Shown in pieces: positions 17,276 through 26,763 of a DNA stretch of 64,000 nt. Position 1 is the stretch's first letter. Every line of letters begins with the position of its first letter. Under the pieces are notes generated by a model. The model was given only the letters and a program-made list of their open reading frames with translations, was not told the origin of the DNA and made no database searches. The DNA is from Dryocola sp031988645 (lineage in GTDB: Bacteria > Pseudomonadota > Gammaproteobacteria > Enterobacterales > Enterobacteriaceae), in the NCBI RefSeq assembly GCF_051307045.1, contig NZ_CP150452.1, positions 3,472,001 to 3,536,000 on the forward strand, in the 5' to 3' direction. Made by a program: the position numbers and the translations under genes.

Positions 17276-18374
17276 TCATAACCCTGCTTTCAAACTTGCT
17301 TCGATAAATTTGTCCAGATCGCCGTCCAGTACCGCCTGCGTGTTGCGGGTTTCAACCCCGGTACGCAGATCTTTGATACGGGAGTCATCAAGGACGTAAG
17401 AACGAATCTGGCTACCCCAGCCGATATCCGATTTGTTGTCTTCCAGCGCCTGCTTCTCAGCATTTTTCTTCTGCATTTCCAGCTCGTATAGCTTCGCTTT
17501 CATCTGCTTCATGGCCTGATCTTTGTTCTTATGCTGCGAACGGTCGTTCTGGCACTGGGTAACGGTGTTGGTCGGAATGTGGGTAATACGCACCGCGGAT
17601 TCTGTACGGTTAACGTGCTGGCCGCCCGCGCCTGACGCGCGATATACGTCGATGCGCAGATCCGCCGGGTTGATTTCGATATCAATATCGTCATCCACTT
17701 CCGGGTAAACAAAGGCGGAGCTAAAGGAGGTGTGGCGACGGCCGCCGGAGTCGAACGGGCTCTTACGCACCAGGCGATGCACGCCGGTTTCGGTACGCAG
17801 CCAGCCAAACGCGTATTCGCCCTGAATTTTGATCGTCACGGACTTGATACCCGCGACTTCGCCTTCGGACTCTTCGATAATTTCCGTTTTGAACCCGCGC
17901 GCTTCGGCCCAGCGCAGGTACATACGCATCAGCATGCTTGCCCAGTCCTGCGCTTCGGTGCCGCCGGAGCCCGCCTGGATATCAATGTAGCAGTCGGCGC
18001 TGTCATAATCGCCGGAGAACATACGACGGAACTCAAGCTGCGCCAGTTTGGCCTCCAGCTGATCCAACTCAACGACGGCTTCGTTGAAGGTTTCTTCGTC
18101 GTCGGCCTCAATGGCCAGCTCCAGCAAACCGGAAACGTCTTCCAGCCCCTGGGTCATTTGATCTAAGGTTTCGACAATCGCTTCCAGCGCGGAACGCTCT
18201 TTGCCCAGCGCCTGCGCGCGTTCGGGTTCGTTCCAGACATCAGGCTGTTCCAGCTCTGCGTTTACTTCTTCCAGGCGCTCTTTCTTGGCATCGTAGTCAA
18301 AGATACCCCCTAAGAACGTCGCTGCGCTCCGTGAGGTCCTGGATGCGGTTTTTTACCGGGTTAATTTCAAACAT
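17276..18374 (-). CDS. prfB: Peptide chain release factor 2 (programmed +1 frameshift)
   Basis: Recognises UAA and UGA stop codons. The first frame starts at 18374 (MFEINPVKNRIQDLTERSDV) and reaches an in-frame UGA at codon 26. The second frame continues from GAC at 18298 and holds the recognition loop (RKSPFDSGGRRHTSF) and the peptidyl-tRNA hydrolysis motif GAGGQHVNRTESAVRI. The full product is 365 residues, the usual length. Low RF2 lets the ribosome shift by +1, so the protein regulates its own synthesis. Followed by lysS. Confidence 0.97.
18297..18311 (-). promoter_or_regulatory. RF2 autoregulatory +1 frameshift site
   Basis: Minus strand AGGGGGTATCTTTGAC: internal Shine-Dalgarno AGGGGG, spacer, slippery CTT and in-frame TGA (18299-18297), then C. 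This is the classic prfB arrangement, with the stop at codon 26. Confidence 0.97.
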
Positions 18375-18468
18375 GTGTCATATCTTATGTTGGGGACTAA
18401 GACGAAAATGCGGTCGTAAACCGGAAAGTTTACCGGAATTACGCCGCATTTTATAGCTTTGGTTGGCT

Positions 18469-20202
18469 TTATAACGGCCAGATATGGTCGATTAGAAGCT
18501 GCACCGTTCGGTTACCGCGAAACTCGTTTACATCAAGCTTAAATGCCAGCTCCACTTCGCGAACGCCGTTGTCCGGCCAGCGGGCGGTATCGACATTAAA
18601 AGCGATGCCGTCAAGCAGCGGGCCGCCGCCCAGCGGCTCGACCATCACCTTCAGGTGCCGCTCGCCGACCAGCCGCTGTTGCAGCAGGCGGAACTTGCCG
18701 TCGAACAACGGCTCCGGGAACATTTGCCCCCACGGGCCGGCGTCGCGCAGCATTTCGGCGACTTCCAGCGTCATCTCCTGGCCGGCAAGGGGACCATCGG
18801 ACCAGATCTCGCCCTGCAACAGCGCCGGATCCAGCCATTCGCCTACCAGATCGCCGAAACGCTGGCGGAACTCTTCAAAACGCGCTTCTTCAAGGGACAA
18901 TCCCGCGGCCATCGCGTGGCCGCCGAATTTTAGCATCAGGCCCGGGTTAAGCGTATCGAGCCGCTCCAGCGCGTCGCGCATATGCAGGCCCTGAATGGAG
19001 CGCCCTGAGCCTTTGAGCGTGCCGTCGCCTGCCGGCGCGAAGGCAATAACCGGGCGGTTAAAGCGCTCTTTGATGCGTGAGGCAAGTATGCCGACCACGC
19101 CCTGGTGCCATTCCGGGTGGTACATCGCAAGGCCATAGGGCAAGGCTTCGTTGCTGCGCTCAAGCTTTTCACACAGCGCCAGGGCTTCAACCTGCATGCC
19201 CTGTTCGATCTCTTTGCGCGTCTGATTCAGCGCGTCAAGCTCGTTGGCCAGCATGCGCGCTTCGCCGATGTTGTCGCTAAGCAGCAGCGCCACGCCCACC
19301 GACATATCGTCCAGGCGCCCCGCCGCGTTCAGACGCGGCCCCAGCGCAAAGCCCAGGTCGCTGGCCGCCAGCTTGTGCGGTTCACGATTGGCGACCTCAA
19401 GCAGCGCCAGAACGCCAGGCCGGCATTTTCTTGCGCGGATCCTGCTCAGGCCTTGCCAGGTCAGAATGCGGTTATTGGTATCCAGCGGTACGACGTCCGC
19501 CACCGTGCCTAAAGCTACCAGGTCCAGCAGCTCCGCCAGATTAGGAATCGCCAGACCGCGCTGCTCAAACCAGCCGCAGTCGCGCAGATGCGCGCGCAAC
19601 GCCAGCATCAGATAAAAGGCCACGCCCACCCCCGCCAGTGATTTTGACGGGAATTCGCAGTCGGCCAGGTTCGGGTTGATGATGGCTTCCGCCGCCGGCA
19701 GCTCCGCGCCCGGCAGGTGATGATCGGTCACGATCACCGGGATCCCCAGTTCGTGCGCGCGCTCAACGCCGCTATGGGATGAAATACCGTTATCAACCGT
19801 CAGAATCAGCTGCGCGCCGCGGGCGTGGGCCTGATCCACCACTTCCGGGCTTAGGCCGTAGCCGTCTTCAAAGCGGTTCGGCACCAGATAGCCGACGTTT
19901 GCGCCGCCGAGGCTGCGTAAGGCCAGCACGCTTAGCGCCGTGCTGGTGGCGCCATCGGCATCAAAATCGCCGACGACGATAATACGCAGGCCTTCACGAA
20001 AAGCGTCGTGCAGGATTTCAACGGCTTTTTCCATGCCGTTAAGCTGCTGCCAGGGCAGCATGCCTTTTACGCTGCGTTCCAGATCCTGTTCGCCACGCAC
20101 TCCGCGACTGGCATACAGTCGCCTTAACAGCGCAGGCAAACCCGCCGGTAAGACTACGGTTTCATCCACGGCCCGGCGGCGAAGTTGCGTTTGTTTTTTC
20201 AC
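18469..20202 (-). CDS. recJ: Single-stranded-DNA-specific 5'-3' exonuclease RecJ
   Basis: 577 residues, full length. DHH phosphoesterase core with GDFDADGATSTALS and VTDHHLPG (DHH motif), a DHHA1 domain with GGHAMAAGLS, and a C-terminal OB-type domain (LKLDVNEFRGNRTVQLLI). Degrades 5' single strands in RecF-pathway recombination, base excision and mismatch repair, using Mn/Mg. It lies 6 bases after dsbC, in a xerD-dsbC-recJ operon. Confidence 0.97.
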   Translation of the reverse strand: MKKQTQLRRRAVDETVVLPAGLPALLRRLYASRGVRGEQDLERSVKGMLPWQQLNGMEKAVEILHDAFREGLRIIVVGDFDADGATSTALSVLALRSLGGANVGYLVPNRFEDGYGLSPEVVDQAHARGAQLILTVDNGISSHSGVERAHELGIPVIVTDHHLPGAELPAAEAIINPNLADCEFPSKSLAGVGVAFYLMLALRAHLRDCGWFEQRGLAIPNLAELLDLVALGTVADVVPLDTNNRILTWQGLSRIRARKCRPGVLALLEVANREPHKLAASDLGFALGPRLNAAGRLDDMSVGVALLLSDNIGEARMLANELDALNQTRKEIEQGMQVEALALCEKLERSNEALPYGLAMYHPEWHQGVVGILASRIKERFNRPVIAFAPAGDGTLKGSGRSIQGLHMRDALERLDTLNPGLMLKFGGHAMAAGLSLEEARFEEFRQRFGDLVGEWLDPALLQGEIWSDGPLAGQEMTLEVAEMLRDAGPWGQMFPEPLFDGKFRLLQQRLVGERHLKVMVEPLGGGPLLDGIAFNVDTARWPDNGVREVELAFKLDVNEFRGNRTVQLLIDHIWPL

Positions 20203-20208
20203 CTGTTG

Positions 20209-20928
20209 TTAACCACTTACCTTGCTCAGCTGCTGGTGCGCATCCAGCATTTGTTTCATCTCTTTTGGCCCCTGATAGCCGGGGATAACCGTACCGTTGC
20301 TCAGCACGATAGCAGGCGTGCCCTGCACCCCGAACTGCACGCCGAGGTTGTAGTGATTGGCAATGTTGGTAGCGCAGCTTGCAGAAGCTACGGCGTCGCC
20401 TTTCATTGCCGCATCAAAAGCTTTGTTGCGGTCTTTTGCGCACCAGATGGATTTCATATCGCTTTCGGCCTGGCTTTGCAGCCCCTGGCGCGGGAAAGCG
20501 AGGTAGCGCACGGTAATGCCCAGCGCGTTATAGTCTTTCATCTCTTCATGCAGCTTGTGGCAGTAGCCGCAGGTAATATCGGTAAATACGGTAATCACGT
20601 GTTTTTCCTGCGGCGCTTTATAAACGATCATCTCTTTTTCGAGCGCGTTCAGTTTGCCCGTCAGCAGCTGGTTGGTCACGTTTACCGGCTGCGCGCCGCT
20701 GACGTCATACAGCGGGCCCTGAATAATGTGCTTGCCGTCTTCCGTCACGTACAGCACGCCGCTGTCGGTCAATACGGTTTTCATGCCGGCAACGGGAGCG
20801 GACTGAATATCCGCATTCTGCACGCCCAGTTTTGCCAGGGACTGCTTGATTGCCGCATCGTCGGCATGAGCAAAACCGGAGACGGAGGACGCCAACAACG
20901 ACAGCAGCAGGATACCTTTTTTCATCAT
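20209..20928 (-). CDS. dsbC: Thiol:disulfide interchange protein DsbC
   Basis: 239 residues. Signal peptide MMKKGILLLSLLASSVSGFA with cleavage near FAHA. N-terminal dimerisation domain (about 22-85) and a thioredoxin-fold domain with the active site DITCGYCHKLHEEM and a cis-Pro loop GVQGTPAIVLSNG. A second disulfide pair is likely at Cys in SIWCAKDR and ASCATN. A periplasmic isomerase of wrong disulfides, kept reduced by DsbD. Between xerD and recJ, same strand. Confidence 0.97.
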   Translation of the reverse strand: MMKKGILLLSLLASSVSGFAHADDAAIKQSLAKLGVQNADIQSAPVAGMKTVLTDSGVLYVTEDGKHIIQGPLYDVSGAQPVNVTNQLLTGKLNALEKEMIVYKAPQEKHVITVFTDITCGYCHKLHEEMKDYNALGITVRYLAFPRQGLQSQAESDMKSIWCAKDRNKAFDAAMKGDAVASASCATNIANHYNLGVQFGVQGTPAIVLSNGTVIPGYQGPKEMKQMLDAHQQLSKVSG

Positions 20929-20947
20929 GATTCCTTTATTCTGGCAC

Positions 20948-21844
20948 TCACGCCCGGGGGTGGTGCTGTTGATGCAGCTGACGTAAACGTTCGGTCGCTA
21001 CATGAGTATAAATTTGTGTCGTGGACAAATCGCTGTGCCCAAGAAGCATCTGTACGACACGCAAATCCGCGCCGTGGTTCAGAAGGTGCGTGGCAAAAGC
21101 GTGGCGTAGAACGTGAGGAGACAGCTTCGCGCTATCGATTCCCGCAGCGACCGCATAATGCTTGATGCGATGCCAGAACGTTTGCCTGGTCATCTGCTGC
21201 GCCCGCTGGCTGGGAAAGAGTACGTCGACAGACTGCCCGTTTAACAGCCAGGGACGCCCGTGCTCAAGATAATTTTCCAGCCAGTAGACCGCTTCTTCAC
21301 CCAGCGGCACCAGACGTTCTTTATTCCCTTTGCCGATTACCCGCACCACGCCCTGACGCAGGCTGATGTCGCTCATGGATAGCCCCACCAGCTCGGACAC
21401 GCGCAGGCCGGTAGCATACAACAATTCCAGCATCGCTTTATCGCGCAGCTCGATGGGCTGGTCGAGACAGGGCGCCTTAAGAAGCCGCTCGACCTGCGCT
21501 TCGCTGAGATCTTTTGGCAGGCGCTGCGGTAGTTTAGGCGACGAGAGCAAGGCGCTCGGATCGTCATCGCGCGCTTTTTCACGGTAGAGATACTGAAATA
21601 AACGACGAATAGCGCTTAACATGCGTGCGGAGCTCGTGGCCTTATAGCCCCCTTCCAGACGCTCGGCAAACAGCGACTGGAGATCGCCCGCCTGTATCGT
21701 CAATAGCGTTAAGCCATGACGATCCGCCCATTCCACCACCATTTTCAAATCGCGACGGTAGGAGTTCAGCGTATTCTCAGCCAGATTTTTTTCGAGCCAA
21801 AGCGCATCAAGAAATTGTTCAATACGGGCCAGATCCTGTTCCAC
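20948..21844 (-). CDS. xerD: Site-specific tyrosine recombinase XerD
   Basis: 298 residues, the standard length. N-terminal core-binding domain (LARIEQFLDALWLEKNLAEN), then the catalytic domain with Arg in ATGLRVSELVGL, HVLRHAFATHLLNHG (His-x-x-Arg) and the nucleophile Tyr in TQIYTHVATERL. Works with XerC and FtsK at dif to resolve chromosome dimers. First gene of the xerD-dsbC-recJ cluster; divergent from fldB. Confidence 0.97.
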   Translation of the reverse strand: MEQDLARIEQFLDALWLEKNLAENTLNSYRRDLKMVVEWADRHGLTLLTIQAGDLQSLFAERLEGGYKATSSARMLSAIRRLFQYLYREKARDDDPSALLSSPKLPQRLPKDLSEAQVERLLKAPCLDQPIELRDKAMLELLYATGLRVSELVGLSMSDISLRQGVVRVIGKGNKERLVPLGEEAVYWLENYLEHGRPWLLNGQSVDVLFPSQRAQQMTRQTFWHRIKHYAVAAGIDSAKLSPHVLRHAFATHLLNHGADLRVVQMLLGHSDLSTTQIYTHVATERLRQLHQQHHPRA

Positions 21845-21944
21845 TGAAGCCTCACTTTTGCTGAATTGTGTCCATTATGCATGATGCGTAATGGGATCTG
21901 GTACACTTGCCAGCCTGCACGTTATTAAATGAGTTGTTATTGCT

Positions 21945-22466
21945 ATGAACATTGGCCTTTTTTATGGTTCCAGCACCTGCTACACCGAAATGGCGGCCGA
22001 AAAGATTCGTGACATCATCGGCCCGGAGCTGGTGACGTTGCATAACCTGAAAGATGACGCCCCCGCCCTGATGGAACAGTACGATGTGCTGATCCTTGGC
22101 ATCCCGACCTGGGATTTTGGCGAACTGCAGGAAGACTGGGAAGCCGTCTGGCCGCAGTTAGATAGCCTGAAGCTGGAAGGCAAGCTCGTGGCCCTTTACG
22201 GCATGGGCGACCAGCTGGGCTATGGCGAATGGTTCCTCGACGCGCTGGGCATGCTGCACGACAAGCTGGCCCCGCGCGGCGCGCAGTTTATCGGCTACTG
22301 GCCAACGGAAGGCTACGAATTCACCAGCGCTAAACCTGTTATCGCCGACGGACAGCTGTTCGTTGGCCTCGCGCTGGATGAAACCAACCAGTACGATCTG
22401 AGCGATGAACGCATGCAAAACTGGTGCGAGCAAATCCTCGGTGAAATGGCTGAGAAGTTCGCCTGA
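21945..22466 (+). CDS. fldB: Flavodoxin 2
   Basis: 173 residues. FMN phosphate loop GSSTCYTEMAA near the N-terminus, then LGIPTWDFGELQEDWE and ALYGMGDQLGYGEWFLDA, typical of long-chain flavodoxins with the extra loop. A cytoplasmic one-electron carrier, oxidative-stress induced in E. coli through SoxRS. Divergent from xerD and convergent with ygfX (7-base gap). Confidence 0.96.
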   Translation: MNIGLFYGSSTCYTEMAAEKIRDIIGPELVTLHNLKDDAPALMEQYDVLILGIPTWDFGELQEDWEAVWPQLDSLKLEGKLVALYGMGDQLGYGEWFLDALGMLHDKLAPRGAQFIGYWPTEGYEFTSAKPVIADGQLFVGLALDETNQYDLSDERMQNWCEQILGEMAEKFA

Positions 22467-22473
22467 GAGCTGT

Positions 22474-22896
22474 TTAAGCCTGGCCGTTGCCGCTCGCCTG
22501 CTGTTGTAGCATCAGGCGGCGCAAGTCCCGCCATTCGCCCACATCCATGCTGTCTGCTGCCAGCCACAAATGCTGGCTGCGGGTTTTGCGCGTCTGGCGA
22601 ATTCTTAGCATCATGCCGCTGCGCAGCATCCAGGGCGCGCCCACGATTTCCCACTCTTTATCCTGCCATTTCAGGTGGTAATCCGTCAGCAGTTTGATTT
22701 CGCCCTGGGTCGCATGAATTCGGCGCTGGCTGCGCACGCAGTCAAACACCACCAGCGAAAGCAAAAGCATCCAGATAAGCGTATAGCTCATCGGCCACGG
22801 CAAAAGCAGCACAACCAGCGCCAGCAGGCCGTGGACTAACAGGGATAGCCACTGCGCCCGCCAGGAGACGCGAAGATCAGATTGCCACAGGACCAC
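22474..22896 (-). CDS. ygfX: Inner membrane protein YgfX (CptA family)
   Basis: 140 residues. Two closely spaced membrane helices (about residues 15-32 and 36-53, LVHGLLALVVLLLPW and LIWMLLLSLVVFD), then a soluble C-terminal part. It overlaps the end of sdhE by 20 bases, the usual sdhE-ygfX arrangement. YgfX was described as a toxin affecting FtsZ/MreB with YgfY as antitoxin, but SdhE is now known as a flavinylation factor, so the toxin role is doubtful; an accessory role with SdhE is likely. Confidence 0.9.
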   Translation of the reverse strand: MVLWQSDLRVSWRAQWLSLLVHGLLALVVLLLPWPMSYTLIWMLLLSLVVFDCVRSQRRIHATQGEIKLLTDYHLKWQDKEWEIVGAPWMLRSGMMLRIRQTRKTRSQHLWLAADSMDVGEWRDLRRLMLQQQASGNGQA

Positions 22897-23143
22897 GTTC
22901 TCTATTCCGTGTTTGGATAAGCTTCACCATACGCTGCAACGCTGAGTCGGCCGGTTCGCCATGGTTCATCAACCAGTTGAAGAGATCCGGATCGTCACAT
23001 TCCAGAAGACGGATAAACAGCTGCTTATCCTCGTCGCTTAACGTGTCATATTCATATTCAAAGAACGGCATAATCGAAATATCGAGCTCGCGCATTCCGC
23101 GACGGCACGCCCAGTGAATACGGGCTTTGTTATTGATATCCAT
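22877..23143 (-). CDS. sdhE: FAD assembly factor SdhE
   Basis: 88 residues from ATG 23143 (MDINNKARIHWACRRGMREL), a small five-helix protein. The RGMRE motif needed for flavin attachment is present. It helps covalent FAD loading of SdhA and FrdA. The open frame extends further upstream, but the 88-residue start matches the family. Divergent from ygfZ, another cofactor-related gene. Confidence 0.95.
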   Translation of the reverse strand: MDINNKARIHWACRRGMRELDISIMPFFEYEYDTLSDEDKQLFIRLLECDDPDLFNWLMNHGEPADSALQRMVKLIQTRNRERGPVAI

Positions 23144-23390
23144 GTGCTCTTTCCTGCTTAAACCTGGGTGTAAGATACAAAAGGTAGTGTAACGTGTTTT
23201 CGCCTCGTGTATTACCTGAATGTTGCTATCTGCGCGCCCGCTCTGGAGAAATAAGGGCGGCGCGGCATCATTACATTCGCGCTGCGAGACAGGCCGAAAC
23301 GGCACAATTCGCCTCATCAAACTGCTTGCATTGGCGCAGGGCTCTTTTACCATTACTCTCAAACATCCGTTGGTTAACCCAGGACAAATT

Positions 23391-24377
23391 ATGGCTTTCA
23401 ACCCGTTTCCTCCCCGTCAGCCTACGGCCGCGGCTCGCCTGCCGCTGACGCTGATGACCCTTGACGACTGGGCGCTGGTGAACGTGACCGGCGCAGACGC
23501 TGAAAAGTACCTGCAGGGGCAGGTCACCGCCGACGTAGCGCTGCTGGGCGCCAACCAACATCTGCTGTGCGCCCACTGCGACGCCAAAGGCAAAATGTGG
23601 AGCAACCTGCGCCTGTTCCACCGCGGCGAAGGCTTTGCGTTTATTGAGCGCCGCAACCTTTATGAAGCACAGCTGACGGAGCTGAAAAAGTACGCGGTGT
23701 TTTCGAAGGTAACGATGACGCCGGACAGCGAAAGCGTGCTGCTGGGCGTGGCGGGCTTCCAGGCCCGTGCGGCGCTGGCCAATCTTTTTGCGACCCTGCC
23801 GGACGAGGCGAATCCCGTTGTGCAGGACGGCGCCACTTCACTGCTGTGGTTTAACCTGCCGGCCGAGCGTTTCCTGCTGGTCACCGACGTTGCGACGGCG
23901 CAACGCCTTAGCGAAAAGCTCCACGGCGAAGCGCAGCTTAATGACAGCCAGCAATGGCTGGCGCTGGATATCGAAGGCGGGCTGCCGGTGATTGACAGCG
24001 TCAACAGCGCGCAGTTTATTCCGCAGGCGACAAACCTGCAGGCGCTGGGCGGCATCAGCTTTAAAAAGGGCTGCTATACCGGCCAGGAAATGGTCGCGCG
24101 AGCGAAGTTCCGTGGCGCTAACAAACGCGCGCTTTGGTATCTGGCAGGCAGCGCTTCCCGCCTGCCGGAGGCGGGGGAAGACCTCGAGATGAAAATGGGC
24201 GATAACTGGCGCCGTACCGGCACGGTGCTTGCCGCAAGCCTGCTCGACGATGGTCGCGTACTGATTCAGGCGGTAATGAATAACGATCTTGAAGCGGGCA
24301 GCATCTTCCGCGTGCGGGAAGATAACGGCAGCGAACTGACCATTGAGCCGCTGCCTTATTCACTGGAAGAGAGTTAA
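23391..24377 (+). CDS. ygfZ: tRNA-modifying / Fe-S cluster folate-binding protein YgfZ
   Basis: 328 residues from ATG 23391 (MAFNPFPPRQPTAAARLPLT). GcvT-like fold with the COG0354 signature KGCYTGQEMVARAKFRG at about residues 223-239, where the Cys is the functional residue. A folate-dependent protein for repair or assembly of Fe-S enzymes including MiaB. An open frame from 23220 is longer, but the chosen start matches E. coli and has an AGGACA site. Confidence 0.96.
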   Translation: MAFNPFPPRQPTAAARLPLTLMTLDDWALVNVTGADAEKYLQGQVTADVALLGANQHLLCAHCDAKGKMWSNLRLFHRGEGFAFIERRNLYEAQLTELKKYAVFSKVTMTPDSESVLLGVAGFQARAALANLFATLPDEANPVVQDGATSLLWFNLPAERFLLVTDVATAQRLSEKLHGEAQLNDSQQWLALDIEGGLPVIDSVNSAQFIPQATNLQALGGISFKKGCYTGQEMVARAKFRGANKRALWYLAGSASRLPEAGEDLEMKMGDNWRRTGTVLAASLLDDGRVLIQAVMNNDLEAGSIFRVREDNGSELTIEPLPYSLEES

Positions 24378-24388
24378 CGACAAGCTGA

Positions 24389-24411
24389 ACGCCCCCCTGA
24401 GACGGGGGCGT
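24389..24411. terminator. Hairpin between convergent ygfZ and yqfA
   Basis: ACGCCCCC and GGGGGCGT pair around a 7-base loop. There is no T run, so this is a weak or factor-assisted terminator. Confidence 0.5.
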
Positions 24412-24417
24412 CAGGCA

Positions 24418-25071
24418 TCAACGGATATATAAGTAGATGGCGAGGAAGTGACACAGGCTGCCGCCCAGCACGAAGCCATGCCAGATTGCATGGTTGTACG
24501 GGATACGTTTGCAGACGTAGAAAATAACTCCCAGCGAGTAAATCACCCCGCCCGCGGCCAGCAGCGTTATGCTGCCCGCATCCAGCTTCATCGCCAGCTG
24601 ATAGACCACCGCCAGCGACAGCCAGCCCATCAGCAAATAGGTTACCAGCGACAATACCTTGAAGCGGTGCGCGATGGTCAGCTTAAATATAATGCCCAAC
24701 AGCGCAAGCCCCCAGATAACCACCATCATGCCGTGGGCGAAAGGTGAGTCCAGCCCGACGAGCAAAAATGGCGTATAGGTGCCGGCAATTAGCAGATAGA
24801 TGGCGCAATGGTCGCATTTTTTTAGCAAACGCTTCGCGCGCTGGTGGGGAACGGCGTGATAAAGAGTAGAGGCGAGGAACAGCAAAATCATGCTGCCGCC
24901 GTACAGGCTATAGCTGGTGATGGCCACGGCGCTGGCGTGGGTGGCGACGGCCTGAACCAGCAACAGCACCAGTCCGACAATCCCGAACACCAGCCCGATA
25001 CCATGGCTAATACTGTTGGCTATTTCCTCAGCCAGTGAATATCCCGGTGCTTTGATTGGTTTGTCAGCCAT
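24418..25071 (-). CDS. yqfA: Hemolysin III / PAQR family membrane protein YqfA
   Basis: 217 residues from ATG 25071 (MADKPIKAPGYSLAEEIANS). Seven predicted membrane segments and the conserved PAQR features STLYHAVPH, HCAIYLLIAGTYTPF and HAIWHGFVLGGSLCHFLA. These are probably metal-dependent hydrolase-like membrane proteins; the function of YqfA is not known, and hemolysin activity is not implied. Convergent with ygfZ. Confidence 0.93.
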   Translation of the reverse strand: MADKPIKAPGYSLAEEIANSISHGIGLVFGIVGLVLLLVQAVATHASAVAITSYSLYGGSMILLFLASTLYHAVPHQRAKRLLKKCDHCAIYLLIAGTYTPFLLVGLDSPFAHGMMVVIWGLALLGIIFKLTIAHRFKVLSLVTYLLMGWLSLAVVYQLAMKLDAGSITLLAAGGVIYSLGVIFYVCKRIPYNHAIWHGFVLGGSLCHFLAIYLYIR

Positions 25072-25229
25072 AAGGCTACTCCAGGTGAGACTTAAGATGC
25101 AAAATGCAGCACGGCTAGCATAACTGAGAATGATTCCAGCGAACACATGTGCGCTAAAATAAATCTGTCGGCGGCGAACGGCGCGCCTGTACAATCACCG
25201 TATCTGCCTAAAACCTATGGAGAATAGCC

Positions 25230-25826
25230 ATGCCCCCGCGCGCTTTTGGTGAGCTGAGCGATACCATCGCTTTTCTGATGGAGATCGACAAGCTCAAGCT
25301 TGTCGAGAGACGAACAAAAATTATCGGCCATGGACGCCAGGAAAACTCAGCCGAGCATAGCTGGCACTTTGCCGTAGCGGCGATGAGCCTTGCCCCTTTC
25401 GCGCCGGCGGAAGTCGATATTTCGCGAGTGGTGCGAATGGCGCTGCTGCATGACATCGTTGAAATCGACGTGGGCGATGTGCTGGTTTACGACCTCGCGG
25501 CCCGCGAAGCGATAGCAGCAAAGGAGGCGCTGGCGGCGACGCGCCTGTTTGGTTTATTACCCGAACCGCAAAGCGGCGAATTTCTCGGCCTGTGGCTGGA
25601 ATACGAAGCGGGGATAAGCGCCGACGCCCGCTTTGCCGGCGCGCTGGACCGTATTTTGCCTGTTTTGCAAAACCTGCATAATGAAGGGCAAAGCTGGCGC
25701 GAAAATAATATCTCTCTTGAGCAGGTGTTAACCCGTAATGCGCAGGTGGGCGAAAGCTGGCCCGAATTATGGCAACATGTCGTCAGCCATTTATATGCTG
25801 CGCAGGAAAAAGGCTGGCTGCGCTAA
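25230..25826 (+). CDS. HD-domain hydrolase
   Basis: 198 residues from ATG 25230 with GGAGAA upstream. HD motifs: His in SAEHSWHFA (about residue 46), the HD pair in ALLHDIVEIDVGDV (about 76-77), and a C-terminal Asp in GALDRILPVL. This resembles the YfbR/HDDC2-type 5'-nucleotidase group, acting on nucleotides with a divalent metal. It is absent from this place in E. coli K-12; it lies 43 bases before the RpiR regulator and may be cotranscribed with it. Substrate unknown. Confidence 0.8.
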   Translation: MPPRAFGELSDTIAFLMEIDKLKLVERRTKIIGHGRQENSAEHSWHFAVAAMSLAPFAPAEVDISRVVRMALLHDIVEIDVGDVLVYDLAAREAIAAKEALAATRLFGLLPEPQSGEFLGLWLEYEAGISADARFAGALDRILPVLQNLHNEGQSWRENNISLEQVLTRNAQVGESWPELWQHVVSHLYAAQEKGWLR

Positions 25827-25869
25827 ACTCCCTTACCGGCTCACGGCTGAAACTTCAGGAAGACGTACG

Positions 25870-26598
25870 ATGTTTACTCACGCGGCGATTGCTAATCTCA
25901 ACGGCCTGGAAATGCTGGTCTACAACTATGTCATTAAAAACCGTGACAAAGTGATGTACATGACCATCCGCGAACTGGCCGACGGCGCGGGCGTCTCCAC
26001 CACCACCGTGCTGCGCTTTTGCCGCAAGCTCAACTGTGAGGGTTATTCCGAGTTTCGCGTGCGCTTTAAATTATATCTTGAGCAAAACGATGAGCAGCTG
26101 GTTAATTTTGGCCCCAGCGAGATAATTAGCTTTTTTAAAAGCACCAACAACGAAGAATTCGATAATTTAATCGATCGCGCGGTTGATATTATTTGCTCAT
26201 CCGAAAGAATTATATTTGTCGGCGCGGGCACCTCGGGCGCGCTGGCGAAATATGGCGCGCGTTTCTTTTCCAACGTCGGGAAATTCAGTAATCATATCGA
26301 CGACCCTTATTTCCCGGTCACCAACGATATGGCAAAAAACGCGCTGGCCATCGTGCTTTCGGTTTCCGGCGAAACCGAAGAGATCCTGCGCTTCGCCAGC
26401 CAGTTTAGCCTGCATAACTGTAAAGTGATGTCGATTACCAGCCACGAAAACTCAGCGCTGGCGAAGCTTGCCGACTTTAATATCTCCTGGCATATTCCGC
26501 TGACGCGGGTCGCCGGCGTTTACGACATCACCACGCAGATCCCCGTTATTTATATTTTAGAAACCATCGGCCGCCGGCTGGCGAAAAAAATGGCGTAA
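25870..26598 (+). CDS. MurR/RpiR family transcriptional regulator
   Basis: 242 residues from ATG 25870 with AGGAAG upstream. HTH_6 DNA-binding domain (MTIRELADGAGVSTTTVLRFCRKLNCEG, about residues 32-60) and a C-terminal SIS sugar-phosphate domain (VGAGTSGALAKYGARF, VLSVSGETEEIL). Such regulators sense phosphosugars. It lies 165 bases upstream of bglA and on the same strand, so it probably controls bglA in response to a 6-phospho-glucoside. Confidence 0.88.
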   Translation: MFTHAAIANLNGLEMLVYNYVIKNRDKVMYMTIRELADGAGVSTTTVLRFCRKLNCEGYSEFRVRFKLYLEQNDEQLVNFGPSEIISFFKSTNNEEFDNLIDRAVDIICSSERIIFVGAGTSGALAKYGARFFSNVGKFSNHIDDPYFPVTNDMAKNALAIVLSVSGETEEILRFASQFSLHNCKVMSITSHENSALAKLADFNISWHIPLTRVAGVYDITTQIPVIYILETIGRRLAKKMA

Positions 26599-26621
26599 AA
26601 AAACAGCCTGTTTTTTATATG

Positions 26622-26650
26622 TAACAAATCCCAGGCCCGACGATTTGTTA
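26622..26650. promoter_or_regulatory. Inverted repeat, candidate RpiR operator for bglA
   Basis: TAACAAATC and GATTTGTTA, perfect 9-base arms separated by 11 bases, in the rpiR-bglA spacer. A half-site-like CATTTGTTA follows about 25 bases later. The position suits an operator for the adjacent regulator. Confidence 0.5.
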
Positions 26651-26763
26651 TATCGTGACAATTAAATCTCATTTGTTAGACTCGACGGCAGAGTTAATTA
26701 ACGCGACACCATTGTGTGATGTACCGCACATTATTTTGTGCGTCGACAGTGAGATTAAAAAAT

